Below the pieces are notes generated by a model, which was given only the letters and a program-made list of their open reading frames with translations, had not been told where the DNA came from and ran no database searches. This document shows positions 36,918-46,655 of a stretch of 64,000 bases of DNA, piece after piece; the stretch's first letter is position 1; each line of letters opens with the position of its first letter. The stretch is taken from contig NC_019904.1 in NCBI RefSeq assembly GCF_000325705.1, positions 3,970,001 to 4,034,000 on the forward strand, read 5' to 3'. The translations under genes were made by a program, and so were the position numbers. Source of the DNA: Echinicola vietnamensis DSM 17526. GTDB taxonomy: Bacteria > Bacteroidota > Bacteroidia > Cytophagales > Cyclobacteriaceae.

Positions 36918-38519
36918 ATGGATATTAGAAAGAATTATATCATATACCTTTTGGGGATGGTCATGGCACTGGCCTCCTGTACGGACCCTTACGAGGAAAC
37001 GACTTTTACCGCATACGAAGAGCTGCCGATCTCATTGTTGCTGGAATCCGAACCGGAAAAATTTTCGATGTGGGTGGAGCTTATGCGACATGCGGACATG
37101 TACAATACGCTGAACCTAAAAAGCACCTACACGGTCTTTGCTCCGACGAATGAGGGGGTGGAGCGCTACTTGGATGCCAATGGCTGGTCCTCCGTTACGG
37201 ACATTCCCAAAGAGGATGCTTCCTATCTGGTAAAATACCACACGATCAATCTGGTAAAGATTGGCCAAAGCCAATTTGAAAATGGCGTGATCAATGACCG
37301 AAATGCGACGGACGATAATTTGTCCATCGAGTTTAGGGAAGGCGGACTGAATGCCATTTACTTAAATGGGGAATCCCGGATAGTGGAATTGGACATTGAA
37401 GCCACAAACGGCATCATCCATGGTTTGGAAGATGTATTGGTGCCGGTAAGGGCCACAATAATGGACCGATTGGGTGAAGAGCGTTTTTCCATTTTCCGGG
37501 AAGCGGTGGAAGCCACAGGAAGAGCGGAGATGCTCAATACCATAGTGGAAGAAGAAACAGACATTAGCGGCAATCCCTTGGAATACAGGATTCGCATGAC
37601 AGCTTTTGCCGTCTCCGATGAAGTGTTCTCCCAAGCCGGCATCACGAGCTTGGCGGATCTTATTGCAAAATTGGAGGTGGAAGACAATGATTATACTTCC
37701 GAAGAAAGTGGCTTGAGAAAGTACGTGGATTATCACCTGCTGTCGCAAGTCAGGTCTTTTGCAGATTTGGGTAAGTTTCCCGAAGGGGAGACCTCTATGA
37801 ACATCAACACCTTGGCTACCAATGAGTTGATCAACATCGCCGATCGCTCTGGAAGTCTGGTGATGAACTATGATACCGCAGCCCATAAGGGAGTGGAGTT
37901 TATAGAAGAAAACATCAATTGTAAAAACGGGGTCATGCATGAGGTGGATCACTGGATGCCGCTATTCACCCCAGAACGAGTGACGGTCATTTGGGACTTG
38001 ACGGATTATGCTGACCTGCAGGCCCTTTGTGATCAATACCAAAACAGCAGTTTAAATTCTACCTATACCAGGACCTTTACCCAAGAGGAATTGACCTGTT
38101 ATACGTGGAAATCCACACCCGAATACCGAACAAATGCAGTGGCCTACCGGAATAACCGTGGAGCTGATGGTATCTGGTATGCCGATGCGGTAAATCACGA
38201 TCACCTCCGGTTGGACTTGGGGCAGTCCGGATGGATAGAGATGGAGACGCCCGTGCTGATCAAGGGAAGTTATGAAATCACCATGACTTACCTCAGCTAT
38301 ACCGAAAGAGAAAACACAGGTTACCTGCAGTGTTCGATGGACGGAAAGCGACTGGGCAGCCAGTGGCCCGTGTCCAATCGACGCTATGACAGGGCATTGG
38401 AGAGGAGGATGACCAGTTCATTCACCTTTGATGAAACCGGCAGCCATACCCTTAGGATCGTGGCGATTGACGGTGAGTTACTTACACTAGATCACATCAG
38501 ATTTAAACCTGTTGACTAA
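36918..38519 (+). CDS. FAS1 lipoprotein with C-terminal beta-sandwich
   Basis: The 533-residue protein has lipobox LASC (C20) and two FAS1-like domains, about 28-180 (TVFAPTNEGVERYL ... NGIIHGLEDVLVP) and 185-350 (LRKYVDYHLLSQ ... NGVMHEVDHWMPLF). The last 180 residues form a likely jelly-roll (LRLDLGQSGWIEMETPVL, GYLQCSMDGKRLG, HTLRIVAIDG) resembling carbohydrate-binding or galactose-binding folds. It is the second FAS1 protein of the unit and takes the position usually held by SusE/SusF-like glycan-binding proteins; binding of pectic sugars is inferred. Confidence 0.85.
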   Translation: MDIRKNYIIYLLGMVMALASCTDPYEETTFTAYEELPISLLLESEPEKFSMWVELMRHADMYNTLNLKSTYTVFAPTNEGVERYLDANGWSSVTDIPKEDASYLVKYHTINLVKIGQSQFENGVINDRNATDDNLSIEFREGGLNAIYLNGESRIVELDIEATNGIIHGLEDVLVPVRATIMDRLGEERFSIFREAVEATGRAEMLNTIVEEETDISGNPLEYRIRMTAFAVSDEVFSQAGITSLADLIAKLEVEDNDYTSEESGLRKYVDYHLLSQVRSFADLGKFPEGETSMNINTLATNELINIADRSGSLVMNYDTAAHKGVEFIEENINCKNGVMHEVDHWMPLFTPERVTVIWDLTDYADLQALCDQYQNSSLNSTYTRTFTQEELTCYTWKSTPEYRTNAVAYRNNRGADGIWYADAVNHDHLRLDLGQSGWIEMETPVLIKGSYEITMTYLSYTERENTGYLQCSMDGKRLGSQWPVSNRRYDRALERRMTSSFTFDETGSHTLRIVAIDGELLTLDHIRFKPVD

Positions 38520-38521
38520 AA

Positions 38522-40120
38522 ATGAAGCGCATGAAAAATTTAAAATATCTATTAGGCCTGATGTTCCTGCTCTGTATGGGGTGTGAAGAAACGTGGGATG
38601 AGCATTATGGCTTGGAAGGAGCAGATGAAAGTACGGAAGTGGTTTCAGAACTTAACCTGTTGGATTACCTGAAATCGAATCCTGACTATGCCAAGTTTGT
38701 GGAGGCATTGGAAGTGAATGGAATTGCAGAGGAATTGACCAGAGATCAGTATTTATCGGTTTGGGCAGTCAATAATGAAGCAATGGATGCCCTCGCCCAA
38801 ATGGACTTGGAGGCCGAATTTGTACTTCGATACCATATCAATAACCTGACCTATGATATGAGCAAATTACGGGATGGGCTAAGGTTAAGGTCCCTAAATG
38901 GGAAATACATTCCGGTGACCCGTAAGGTGGAAAATAGCATCATGGTGGCCGATGCGACCATTACGAATGGCAATCAATTTTGTCAAAATGGAGTGGTGCA
39001 TGAAATTAGTGAACTGATGATGCCGGATGAGAGCATTTACGATTACGTGTTTAAGCTGTCAGACGATTACTCTATGATCAGGGATTCCGTTTTTGCAGCC
39101 AATGATACGGTTTTTGATGCCCAAAACAGTGTTCCGGTTGGGGTTGATAAATCAGGAAATACGATCTACGATTCAGCCTTTGTGATTGAAAACCCAATTT
39201 TCGAGGAAGTTGACTTTCGGTCAGAATTTTCCCAGGTAACCATGTTTCTGCCCAGTAATCAGGTGGTGGACAATTGCTTTCAGAACCTTCAGGGGCTATA
39301 TGACCAATTTGGCAAGCCTTTTACAAGAGAGGATTCCTTGACGGCATGGAATTGGATTATGGATGCGGTTTTCTATGATGAGATCGTTGAGGATTATGGG
39401 GCGGAAGAAGATTTGATTTCAGCATTTGGCGCCCGGTGGAAAACGTCCGTACAGGGGGTCAATACACAATACAAACGGATGAGCAATGGTCGTGTCTATG
39501 ACGTGAACTTTCTGAAAATTCCGAACAATGTACACATATCGGCAATTAAGCAATTGTTTTACTATTATGAATTTGTGCCGGACGCGCAGCGTGACGAGCT
39601 TTTTACCTTTCATAATGCCACCGAGATCAGGGCGCAGGGAACAGACAATTATAGTTTCCCCAGCTTGAATGTGTCAGGTACTTACACCATCCTCCGGTTG
39701 TTTGGTGATAATATTCCCGGACAACCACTGGCGGTGGATTATACCCCGGTAAAACTGGACAAAAATGAAGACGGTACGACCACCGCTTCGGTGGTGGAAG
39801 TTCCCCCGGGAGAGTATAACCTATACATGGGAGTTCAGTCTAAGAACCATCCCTTCTTAAATGTCTACATCGATGACCAACTGGTGGCTTCTGAACTTAA
39901 CGTGGAACCTTCTTCACCATGGAATTATGACAGAAGTACCAATACCGTTTCAGGAACCAAATGGGACGGTCTCGGAGGCTTGGTCGGAGTAGTAAACATC
40001 GAAGGAGATGAAGTGCGCACCTTTAAGATCAGGGTAGAAGTGGCTTTGCTGGGGAAATCCTCCAGAGAAGAAATGAAACTCTATCACTGGGCATTGGTAC
40101 CCACCCAAAATAACTATTGA
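38522..40120 (+). CDS. FAS1-like lipoprotein with C-terminal beta-sandwich (paralogue)
   Basis: The 532-residue protein has lipobox LLCMGC and a WDEHYG start shared with the four-FAS1 protein (WEEHYE). Two FAS1-like domains cover about 35-180 (LLDYLKSNPDYAKFVEALEVNG ... GVVHEISELM) and 180-350, the latter weakly conserved with an insert (DKSGNTIYDSAFVIENP). A C-terminal beta-sandwich (360-532) contains FPSLNVSGTYTILRLFG and YNLYMGVQSKNHPFLNVYIDDQ. It begins 2 bases after the preceding gene and overlaps the next by one base, so it is part of the same transcript. Confidence 0.82.
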   Translation: MKRMKNLKYLLGLMFLLCMGCEETWDEHYGLEGADESTEVVSELNLLDYLKSNPDYAKFVEALEVNGIAEELTRDQYLSVWAVNNEAMDALAQMDLEAEFVLRYHINNLTYDMSKLRDGLRLRSLNGKYIPVTRKVENSIMVADATITNGNQFCQNGVVHEISELMMPDESIYDYVFKLSDDYSMIRDSVFAANDTVFDAQNSVPVGVDKSGNTIYDSAFVIENPIFEEVDFRSEFSQVTMFLPSNQVVDNCFQNLQGLYDQFGKPFTREDSLTAWNWIMDAVFYDEIVEDYGAEEDLISAFGARWKTSVQGVNTQYKRMSNGRVYDVNFLKIPNNVHISAIKQLFYYYEFVPDAQRDELFTFHNATEIRAQGTDNYSFPSLNVSGTYTILRLFGDNIPGQPLAVDYTPVKLDKNEDGTTTASVVEVPPGEYNLYMGVQSKNHPFLNVYIDDQLVASELNVEPSSPWNYDRSTNTVSGTKWDGLGGLVGVVNIEGDEVRTFKIRVEVALLGKSSREEMKLYHWALVPTQNNY

Positions 40121-43100
40121 TGAAAATGGAAGGAACAATGATAAAACAACATAAAGTAGCCTTGCTGATTGCAGTGATGATGGTGTTGGCCTTCGGGGCC
40201 CATGCCCAGCAAGTGCTGAAAGGAAAGGTAAGCAGCCCGTTTGGCGCCGACCCTATCAGTGATGCTTACATTTCGATAGCAAATGAGGAAAATACTGCCC
40301 AGACGGATGAGCAAGGCGAATTCAGCATAACTCTAAACCAGTTGGAAGGAGACCTGACCGTTTGGGCACCAGGCTTCCAAGAACAGGTGATTCCTTTGCT
40401 TGGAAGGGACTACCTTGAAATTGTACTGATTCCCCAGCGAAATGATTATTATGAAGTCCCTGTCAAAAGTGATGCTCAGGGAAGCATGAAAGGTCAATTA
40501 TTGCCGGCAGAGCGCTTTAAACCCAGTGCAATGTATGTGGAAGACGTACTTCAAGGGGCTTTTCCCGGGCTAAATGTTATCAATAAAAGTGGTATGCCGG
40601 GTGAGGGTGCCACGGTGAATTTACGGGGCATTCGGTCCTTGACCGGTAAAAATGCTCCGCTGATCATCATCAATGGCATGCCTTATTTACCGGATTTGAA
40701 CAATTCTGCGATCATCCAAGGCTATTCTCCCAGCATGTTTAATGTCCTTAGTGTGGATGATATTGACAATATCAAATTGGTTACTGGAAGTGCCGCTTCC
40801 CGCTATGGCTCGATGGGCTCTAATGGGGTGCTGCTGATCGAGACGAGCTCTCCAAAAGATATGGAAACGGTCATCGAATTTTCCGGTCAATATGGAATGG
40901 CCTATAACAATAAGCGCTTGCCGGTGTTAGGGGTAGATGATTTCAAGAGCTATATTGGAGATGTGGGCCTTACCCGATATGAAGATATGGGGGATATGCT
41001 GGACTTGTTTCCGTTTTTACGTGACGATCCAGATTATTACTACAATTTCCTCTACAACAATCAAACCGACTGGCAGGAGCTGGTCAATAAATCCGCTTTT
41101 GTGACTTCCAATCACTTGCGTGTAAAAGGAGGGGATGCGATTGCGAAATATGACCTGTCCGTAGGGGCCAGCAATCAAGGAGGAACCTATGACAATACCA
41201 ATTTTACCCGCTATACCACGCGCCTCAATGCTCAAATTGAGCTGAGTGAGCGGTTTCAATTGGTGACTTCCATGGGCTTGACCTATGGGAATAGCAAATT
41301 GCACGAGCAAATCCTGAATGATGCTACCAATCCGTTGATGGCTGCCCTTTACAAGGCGCCCATCCTTAGCCCTTTTAAGAAAGATGAGTACAACAATCAG
41401 CTTCCCGCCTATGATGCGGTTAGGCAGTTTGGGGTGTCCAATCCACTGGCAGTGGTGAACGACACTAAAATGGAATCGGACAATTTTGACGCGTTTTTAA
41501 ATACTGGATTAAATTTCGAAGTAAACGACCATACCAAAATGCAGGCGGTATTTGGCTACTATTCTGGCTATAAGCGGCAGTCGGCATTTATCCCGGGCCG
41601 TTCGGATCAGACCATTACGCCGCAGGAAGAAGGTGTAGCGCTAAACACTGCCAGAGCGGGAACCGGCAAGGTCTCCAATTTATTCTACAAGGTCAGTGCG
41701 GACATCGTAGAGGAGCTGGCAGGAAACCCTTTGGAAGCCGGCATTGGCTATCAGGGGATAATGACCAGGCATGAGTTTGATGGTGGTTTTGGGAGGAATA
41801 CCAGTTCTGACTTTTACAAAACACTTTCCTATGTCGATGCAGAGGGAAGGTACTTTTCCGGATACTACAATTCGTGGAATTGGATGAGCCTTTACGGTTA
41901 TGCCAAATACACCATGGGTAACCAGTGGGTAGCTTCTTTGAATATGTCGGCAGACGGCGCTTCTTCTACAGGTGCCGATGCCAGCAGGTTTGGGGTCTAT
42001 CCAGGCTTGGAAATGACCTGGCAGGCAAAGCATAGCCCTTGGCTGAAGCATAGTCACGTGGTGAACCAATTGGATCTGCATGTGGGGTATGGCCTTACTG
42101 GTAACAGTCAGTTTCCTACTGGCCTAAGCCGGCAGTTTTATACCAGCCAGGCATACCGTCAGCTGGCGGGGATTGTAAACGGAAATGTCGCCAATACCAA
42201 CCTCGGCAGGGAGCGCAATCAGAATTTCGATGCCGGGATCGATGCGGGATTCTTTGACCGCAGGTTAGTGGCCAGTTTGAGTGTTTATCAGACCATTTCT
42301 TCCGATGTGATTTTTCCACAAGGTATTTCCTCCGTGTATGGCATTGACCAACAATATGTCAACGGTGCCAAACTGGAAAACAAGGGCATCGAAGCCGCCT
42401 TGCAGTTGAGATTGGTAGACCAAAGGGATGTGAGTTGGAGCATTGGCGGTACGATCAACAAAAACCAGAACAAGATCACGTCAATGGAAGGGGGCGCTGC
42501 GTCCATCATCCGGGAGATGGATGGTGGCAAATGGGCAGTATCCTCTGCAGTGGATCAAAACCCTTACAATTTCTACGGTTTTGTTTCAAACGGTGTGATC
42601 AGCACCCAAGAAGAGGCTGATGCACTGGGATTGGTAGATTATAAAGGAGATCAGTTTAATGCCGGAGATATTCATTTTGAGGATTTGAACCAAGATGGGA
42701 TCATCGATGATCAGGACAGAACGATCATTGGGGATGCCTCTCCAGACTTCTTTGGTAGTTTCTTTACCCAAGTAAGGTATAAGAAATTGTCCTTGTCCGC
42801 TCAATTTACCTTCAGTGCTGGAAACCAGATTTATAACGGTGTACGAAGGGAAATGGAATCGTTAAGTGATTTCAGGAACCAGTCCATGGCCGTAGACAAG
42901 CGTTGGCAGACGGATGGTCAGCAGACCGATATTCCCAAGGCCAATTACGGAGACCCCATGGGCAATAGCCGGTTTTCCGATCGCTGGATAGAGGACGGGT
43001 CTTTCCTCCGGTTAAACAACGTTACCCTGAGTTATCAGCTAGGGAAATGGAGCTTTATCGAGGGAGGAGAAGTGTACTTGGCGGGAGAAAACCTCCTGAC

Positions 43101-43227
43101 ATTTACGGACTATTTGGGCCTTGATCCAGTAGTTTCCTATGCCTATCAACCCGCTTGGCAGGGAGTAGACTATGGAGCGATGCCACTGCCATCTACCGTT
43201 AAATTTGGTTTTAACCTACAATTTTAA
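40120..43227 (+). CDS. SusC/RagA family TonB-linked outer-membrane transporter (second)
   Basis: The 1035-residue protein has a signal peptide, a carboxypeptidase-regulatory-like domain (about 30-110) whose beta-strands are more diverged than in the first SusC, a plug with VNLRGIRSLTGKNAPLIIINGMP, and a barrel ending VKFGFNLQF. The ATG at 40120 overlaps the previous stop (ATGA) and is chosen; ATG 40138, preceded by GAAGGA, is an alternative. It pairs with the next SusD. Two different SusCD pairs suggest two oligosaccharide classes. Confidence 0.96.
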   Translation: MKMEGTMIKQHKVALLIAVMMVLAFGAHAQQVLKGKVSSPFGADPISDAYISIANEENTAQTDEQGEFSITLNQLEGDLTVWAPGFQEQVIPLLGRDYLEIVLIPQRNDYYEVPVKSDAQGSMKGQLLPAERFKPSAMYVEDVLQGAFPGLNVINKSGMPGEGATVNLRGIRSLTGKNAPLIIINGMPYLPDLNNSAIIQGYSPSMFNVLSVDDIDNIKLVTGSAASRYGSMGSNGVLLIETSSPKDMETVIEFSGQYGMAYNNKRLPVLGVDDFKSYIGDVGLTRYEDMGDMLDLFPFLRDDPDYYYNFLYNNQTDWQELVNKSAFVTSNHLRVKGGDAIAKYDLSVGASNQGGTYDNTNFTRYTTRLNAQIELSERFQLVTSMGLTYGNSKLHEQILNDATNPLMAALYKAPILSPFKKDEYNNQLPAYDAVRQFGVSNPLAVVNDTKMESDNFDAFLNTGLNFEVNDHTKMQAVFGYYSGYKRQSAFIPGRSDQTITPQEEGVALNTARAGTGKVSNLFYKVSADIVEELAGNPLEAGIGYQGIMTRHEFDGGFGRNTSSDFYKTLSYVDAEGRYFSGYYNSWNWMSLYGYAKYTMGNQWVASLNMSADGASSTGADASRFGVYPGLEMTWQAKHSPWLKHSHVVNQLDLHVGYGLTGNSQFPTGLSRQFYTSQAYRQLAGIVNGNVANTNLGRERNQNFDAGIDAGFFDRRLVASLSVYQTISSDVIFPQGISSVYGIDQQYVNGAKLENKGIEAALQLRLVDQRDVSWSIGGTINKNQNKITSMEGGAASIIREMDGGKWAVSSAVDQNPYNFYGFVSNGVISTQEEADALGLVDYKGDQFNAGDIHFEDLNQDGIIDDQDRTIIGDASPDFFGSFFTQVRYKKLSLSAQFTFSAGNQIYNGVRREMESLSDFRNQSMAVDKRWQTDGQQTDIPKANYGDPMGNSRFSDRWIEDGSFLRLNNVTLSYQLGKWSFIEGGEVYLAGENLLTFTDYLGLDPVVSYAYQPAWQGVDYGAMPLPSTVKFGFNLQF

Positions 43228-44873
43228 TGAAATTAGCTATGAAGTATAACGCTTTTTATAAATACACGTTACTCCTGAGCTTATTGGTTTTTGGTAGTTG
43301 CGAAAGCTACTTTGAGACCGATACAAATGACATGCTCTTGGAAGAAAATTACATTGGCAACACCAATGAACTGTATTCGGGATATATGGGCATTGCAGCC
43401 AAAGTGCAAACGGTGGCGGATAAGGCCATTTTCCTTGCTGAATTGAGAGGGGACTTTTTGGAACCTACTGATAATGCTCCACAGGAGCTTTGGGAGGTTT
43501 ATAATCATCAGATCAGTCCGGGTAATGAGTTGGCAGATCCCAGCGGATATTATGACGTCATTTCCAATGCTAACAACTACATCAAAAAGGCCTTTGAATT
43601 CAAGGAGGCCAATCCCAATGCCGTGGAAGATGCGGTGTTCGAACCATTGGTGAGTGGTGCCATTCGCTTTAAGGTATGGGCCTACTTGATGCTCGGAAAA
43701 TTGTATGGTGAAGCGGTTTACCTGGATGAGCCACTGACCAAAGAGACGGATTTATCCCAATATCCCACCATGAGTTTTGAGGAGCTTATTGGGCAACTCA
43801 TCAGCCTCATGGAAGGTGGTGTCAAAGGCATCAATGGGAAGCAGGTGCTGGTTTGGTCGGATCTATTGTTTCCGGGTGTGAGCACTTCCGCCCAGGACCT
43901 TACTTGGAATATGATCTGTCCTTCTCCAGAGCCGTTATTGATCGAGCTGTACCTGTGGAATGGAAATTATGAACAGGTGGTCAGCTTGGGCATGTCATTC
44001 ATCTATGATGGGGGAAGCGGACGTTATAAGCTTGGCAATGACGATTACAATGGGGAATGGATCCAATTCTTTTACCGCGATCCGATTACCAAAACCCGTG
44101 AACTGATCAATATTGTACCTTTTGACTACCAACGTCATCAGACCAATCGCTTGATCGAATATTTCTCCAATACAGAGCCCAATAAATATTACCTGCGTCC
44201 AACAGACGCTGCAATGGAACGGTTCCAGCGGCAAGTTAGGCAAGACGGGATTACGGTTGGTGATAATTACCGAGGAGAAAACTACACCTATTGGAGGCAA
44301 AATGGAGACTGGGTGGTACGCAAGTTTTCCAGAGCGCACGAGTCGGCGGATAATATTTATAAGAACGATGTACACATCGTATTGTACCGTGCGGGAGACG
44401 TCCATTTGTTCATAGCTGAAGCACTCAACCAAATGGAGCAATTCAAAGAGGCCGAGGCTTTCCTAAACGATGGCGTCCAAAATTACCTTTCCAAAAATGA
44501 AGACAACCTTGAATATCCGCTGGACAATGAAACGTATAATTCGGCCATTAATGTGAATTGGGGTGTCAGGAGGCGTATTGACCTGGGACCAGTCTATCCT
44601 GAAGGATTGAATAAGGATGAGCTGGACACGCCAGAGAAGATTGCGCAGTATAAAAAAGGCCTGGACAGTTTGCTGCTGGAAGAAACCTGTATGGAAAGTG
44701 CGGGTGAGGCAAGGTCTTATTTTGCCATGATCAGGATGGCCAAGCGGTGGAATGACCCCAGTATGCTGGCGGACCGAGTAAGTGCAAAATATCCCGCCGG
44801 AAAACGGGAGAGCATCAGGAACCTGCTTATGCAGCCTGATAACTGGTTTATTGACTATGATTTAAATCCATGA
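43227..44873 (+). CDS. RagB/SusD family nutrient-uptake lipoprotein (second)
   Basis: The 548-residue protein has lipobox VFGSC and a SusD fold: YIGNTNELYSGYMGIAAK at the N-terminus, helical repeats with GAIRFKVWAYLMLGKLYGEAVYLDEPL, and a C-terminal ETCMESAGEARSYFAMIRMAKRW motif in place of the usual ERxxEFxxEGxRxxDLxR. It overlaps its SusC by one base and ends the seven-gene unit; two hairpins follow. Confidence 0.96.
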   Translation: MKLAMKYNAFYKYTLLLSLLVFGSCESYFETDTNDMLLEENYIGNTNELYSGYMGIAAKVQTVADKAIFLAELRGDFLEPTDNAPQELWEVYNHQISPGNELADPSGYYDVISNANNYIKKAFEFKEANPNAVEDAVFEPLVSGAIRFKVWAYLMLGKLYGEAVYLDEPLTKETDLSQYPTMSFEELIGQLISLMEGGVKGINGKQVLVWSDLLFPGVSTSAQDLTWNMICPSPEPLLIELYLWNGNYEQVVSLGMSFIYDGGSGRYKLGNDDYNGEWIQFFYRDPITKTRELINIVPFDYQRHQTNRLIEYFSNTEPNKYYLRPTDAAMERFQRQVRQDGITVGDNYRGENYTYWRQNGDWVVRKFSRAHESADNIYKNDVHIVLYRAGDVHLFIAEALNQMEQFKEAEAFLNDGVQNYLSKNEDNLEYPLDNETYNSAINVNWGVRRRIDLGPVYPEGLNKDELDTPEKIAQYKKGLDSLLLEETCMESAGEARSYFAMIRMAKRWNDPSMLADRVSAKYPAGKRESIRNLLMQPDNWFIDYDLNP

Positions 44874-44882
44874 TATTAAGCC

Positions 44883-44903
44883 TAAAGCTCCTTATGGGGC
44901 TTT
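44883..44903 (+). terminator. Hairpin after the second susD
   Basis: TAAAGCTCC and GGGGCTTT form a small stem followed by a weak T-containing run, ten bases after the stop. Confidence 0.55.
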
Positions 44904-44914
44904 GGCATCTCAGT

Positions 44915-44952
44915 TCCGCCCGGAGGGATGTAGATTGAGTTCTCCGGGCGGA
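44915..44952 (+). terminator. Second hairpin after susD
   Basis: CCGCCCGGAG (44916-44925) and CTCCGGGCGG (44942-44951) form a perfect 10-base G/C-rich stem with a 16-base loop. No T run follows, so it may stabilise the mRNA end rather than terminate. Confidence 0.5.
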
Positions 44953-45101
44953 GTTGAACGGTCATTGAAAAATGACTCGACACTAGGGGTTTGTTAATCC
45001 AGTACAGGATCGGGTGATTATTTGCCCGGTCTTGTCTTTTTTAGTAGTGAGATGTGAGTAATGAGTCTTGAGCCTACCCGGTACTGGGCGTGGAAGAAAC
45101 T

Positions 45102-45165
45102 GGGTTGTGCTGGGTCTCCGCCCCAGCACTGGCAAGTTTTGAGTCTCTGACTCAATTAAGCTGTT
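45102..45165. repeat. 64-base double-hairpin repeat, left copy
   Basis: The unit has two inverted repeats: GTGCTGGG...CCCCAGCAC and TTGAGTC-TCT-GACTCAA (exact 7+3+7). It matches 49017-49080 at 60 of 64 positions, counted by eye. It lies just before the pectate lyase gene. Confidence 0.75.
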
Positions 45166-45251
45166 ACTGCTAGGTGGATTACAAACCAGTACAGCAGCAG
45201 AAACCAATAACCCAATCACTAAGGAACCGATAACTAAAAATTCAAACGATA

Positions 45252-46529
45252 ATGAACAAAATAGTACCATTTGTATTGGCCTTATTGGTCACCACCATGA
45301 GCTATGCGCAGCAATTGGCCTTTCCAGGGGCAGAAGGGTTTGGGAGATTTGCCACAGGAGGGAGAGGTGGAGAAGTGTACAAAGTAACTAATCTTGATGA
45401 TTCAGGGCCTGGCTCTTTCCGTGACGCTGTCAGTCAGCCCAACCGCACGGTGATCTTTGAAGTGGGAGGAGTCATCAGGATCCATTCGAGGATCATTGTT
45501 AAAGAAAACATCACCATTGCAGGTCAAACAGCTCCGGGGGAAGGGATTACGGTTTACGGAAATGGCTTGTCTTTCACGGAGGCCAACAATAGCATCACCC
45601 GCTATATTCGCATCAGGATGGGCAAAGTGGGCGACAAGGGCAAAGACGCCGTGTCCATCGCGACCGGCCATGATATGATCTTTGATCATGTGTCCATTTC
45701 ATGGGGTCGTGACGGCACTTTTGATCTGAATGGAGATGTCAAAGATGTAACCTTGCAGCATAGCATTATTGGCCAAGGGCTACAGACACATTCGACCGGT
45801 GGTCTGATCCAGCCATCAGGAGGGGTTTCTATTTTAAACTGCCTATGGATCAATAACCATACACGTAACCCCAAAGTCAAGGGCATAAACCAATATGTCA
45901 ATAACGTGGTGTACAACTGGGCCGTGGCTGGCTATATCCAAGGTGGAGGCTCCGCTCGCATGTCCTATGCCAATGTTATTGGTAACTATTTTATTGCGGG
46001 ACCAGAAACCGGCGATACTCCGCCATTTAACAGATCCAATGAGAATTTCCACCTATACGCCCGGGACAATTGGTATGACGGAAACCGGAATGGGAAACTT
46101 GACGGCAAACTGGTGGAAAGGGATACCTACGAGCCGGTAAGCTGGATGGAGAAACCTTATGATTATCCTTCAGTAACCATCACCCCAGCATTGGCCGCCT
46201 ACCAGTCCGTACTTTCCAAGGTGGGAGCCTCTCACCATCGAGATGAGGTCGATCAATTCCTAATAGATGATTTAAAGTCACTGGGCAAGACGGGAAAGAC
46301 CATCAGTGATGAGATGGCACTGCCAATGAAAGGTCCAGGAAGGGTGAAAGGAGGCAAAGCCCCCATCGATAGGGATGGAGATGGCATGCCTGACCAATAC
46401 GAGCAAAATAATGGGCTCGACCCAGAAGACGCTACCGATAGAAACCGGACAGACAAGTATGGATATACGGCATTGGAAAACTATCTTAATGCTTTGGTAA
46501 ATGATCGGTCTGTAAGCCTTAATGAATAA
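45252..46529 (+). CDS. PL1-type pectate lyase
   Basis: The 425-residue protein has a signal peptide (to SYAQ) and a right-handed beta-helix pectate lyase fold: FPGAEGFGRFATGGRGG, VTNLDDSGPGSFRDAVS, NITIAGQTAPGEG, RYIRIRMG, FDHVSISWGRDG and NHTRNPKVKG with the NPKxK arginine/lysine region. A calcium-binding DRDGDGMPDQYEQNNGLDP loop ends the catalytic part at about 375-400. It cleaves polygalacturonate by beta-elimination, producing unsaturated ends that GH105 removes. There is no sorting domain or lipobox, so it is probably periplasmic. It is closely related to the N-terminal domain of the 1577-residue protein downstream. Confidence 0.92.
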   Translation: MNKIVPFVLALLVTTMSYAQQLAFPGAEGFGRFATGGRGGEVYKVTNLDDSGPGSFRDAVSQPNRTVIFEVGGVIRIHSRIIVKENITIAGQTAPGEGITVYGNGLSFTEANNSITRYIRIRMGKVGDKGKDAVSIATGHDMIFDHVSISWGRDGTFDLNGDVKDVTLQHSIIGQGLQTHSTGGLIQPSGGVSILNCLWINNHTRNPKVKGINQYVNNVVYNWAVAGYIQGGGSARMSYANVIGNYFIAGPETGDTPPFNRSNENFHLYARDNWYDGNRNGKLDGKLVERDTYEPVSWMEKPYDYPSVTITPALAAYQSVLSKVGASHHRDEVDQFLIDDLKSLGKTGKTISDEMALPMKGPGRVKGGKAPIDRDGDGMPDQYEQNNGLDPEDATDRNRTDKYGYTALENYLNALVNDRSVSLNE

Positions 46530-46655
46530 CATTGTTTAAATACTATAACTTTCTGAATATTAACTGAATAATGATGGTTGTTTCATTCATGTTTATAGCA
46601 GCTTCTAAAGCGATTGACTAAAGTTCAAAGTATAAATTAAGACAATAGTACCCTT

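Larger units (their letters stand above)
44874..45251. other. Spacer between the SusCD unit and the pectate lyase gene
   Basis: The 378 bases hold two hairpins after susD (44883-44952) and one 64-base double-hairpin repeat unit (45102-45165). No gene is visible. A promoter for the lyase gene should lie after the repeat. Confidence 0.6.
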
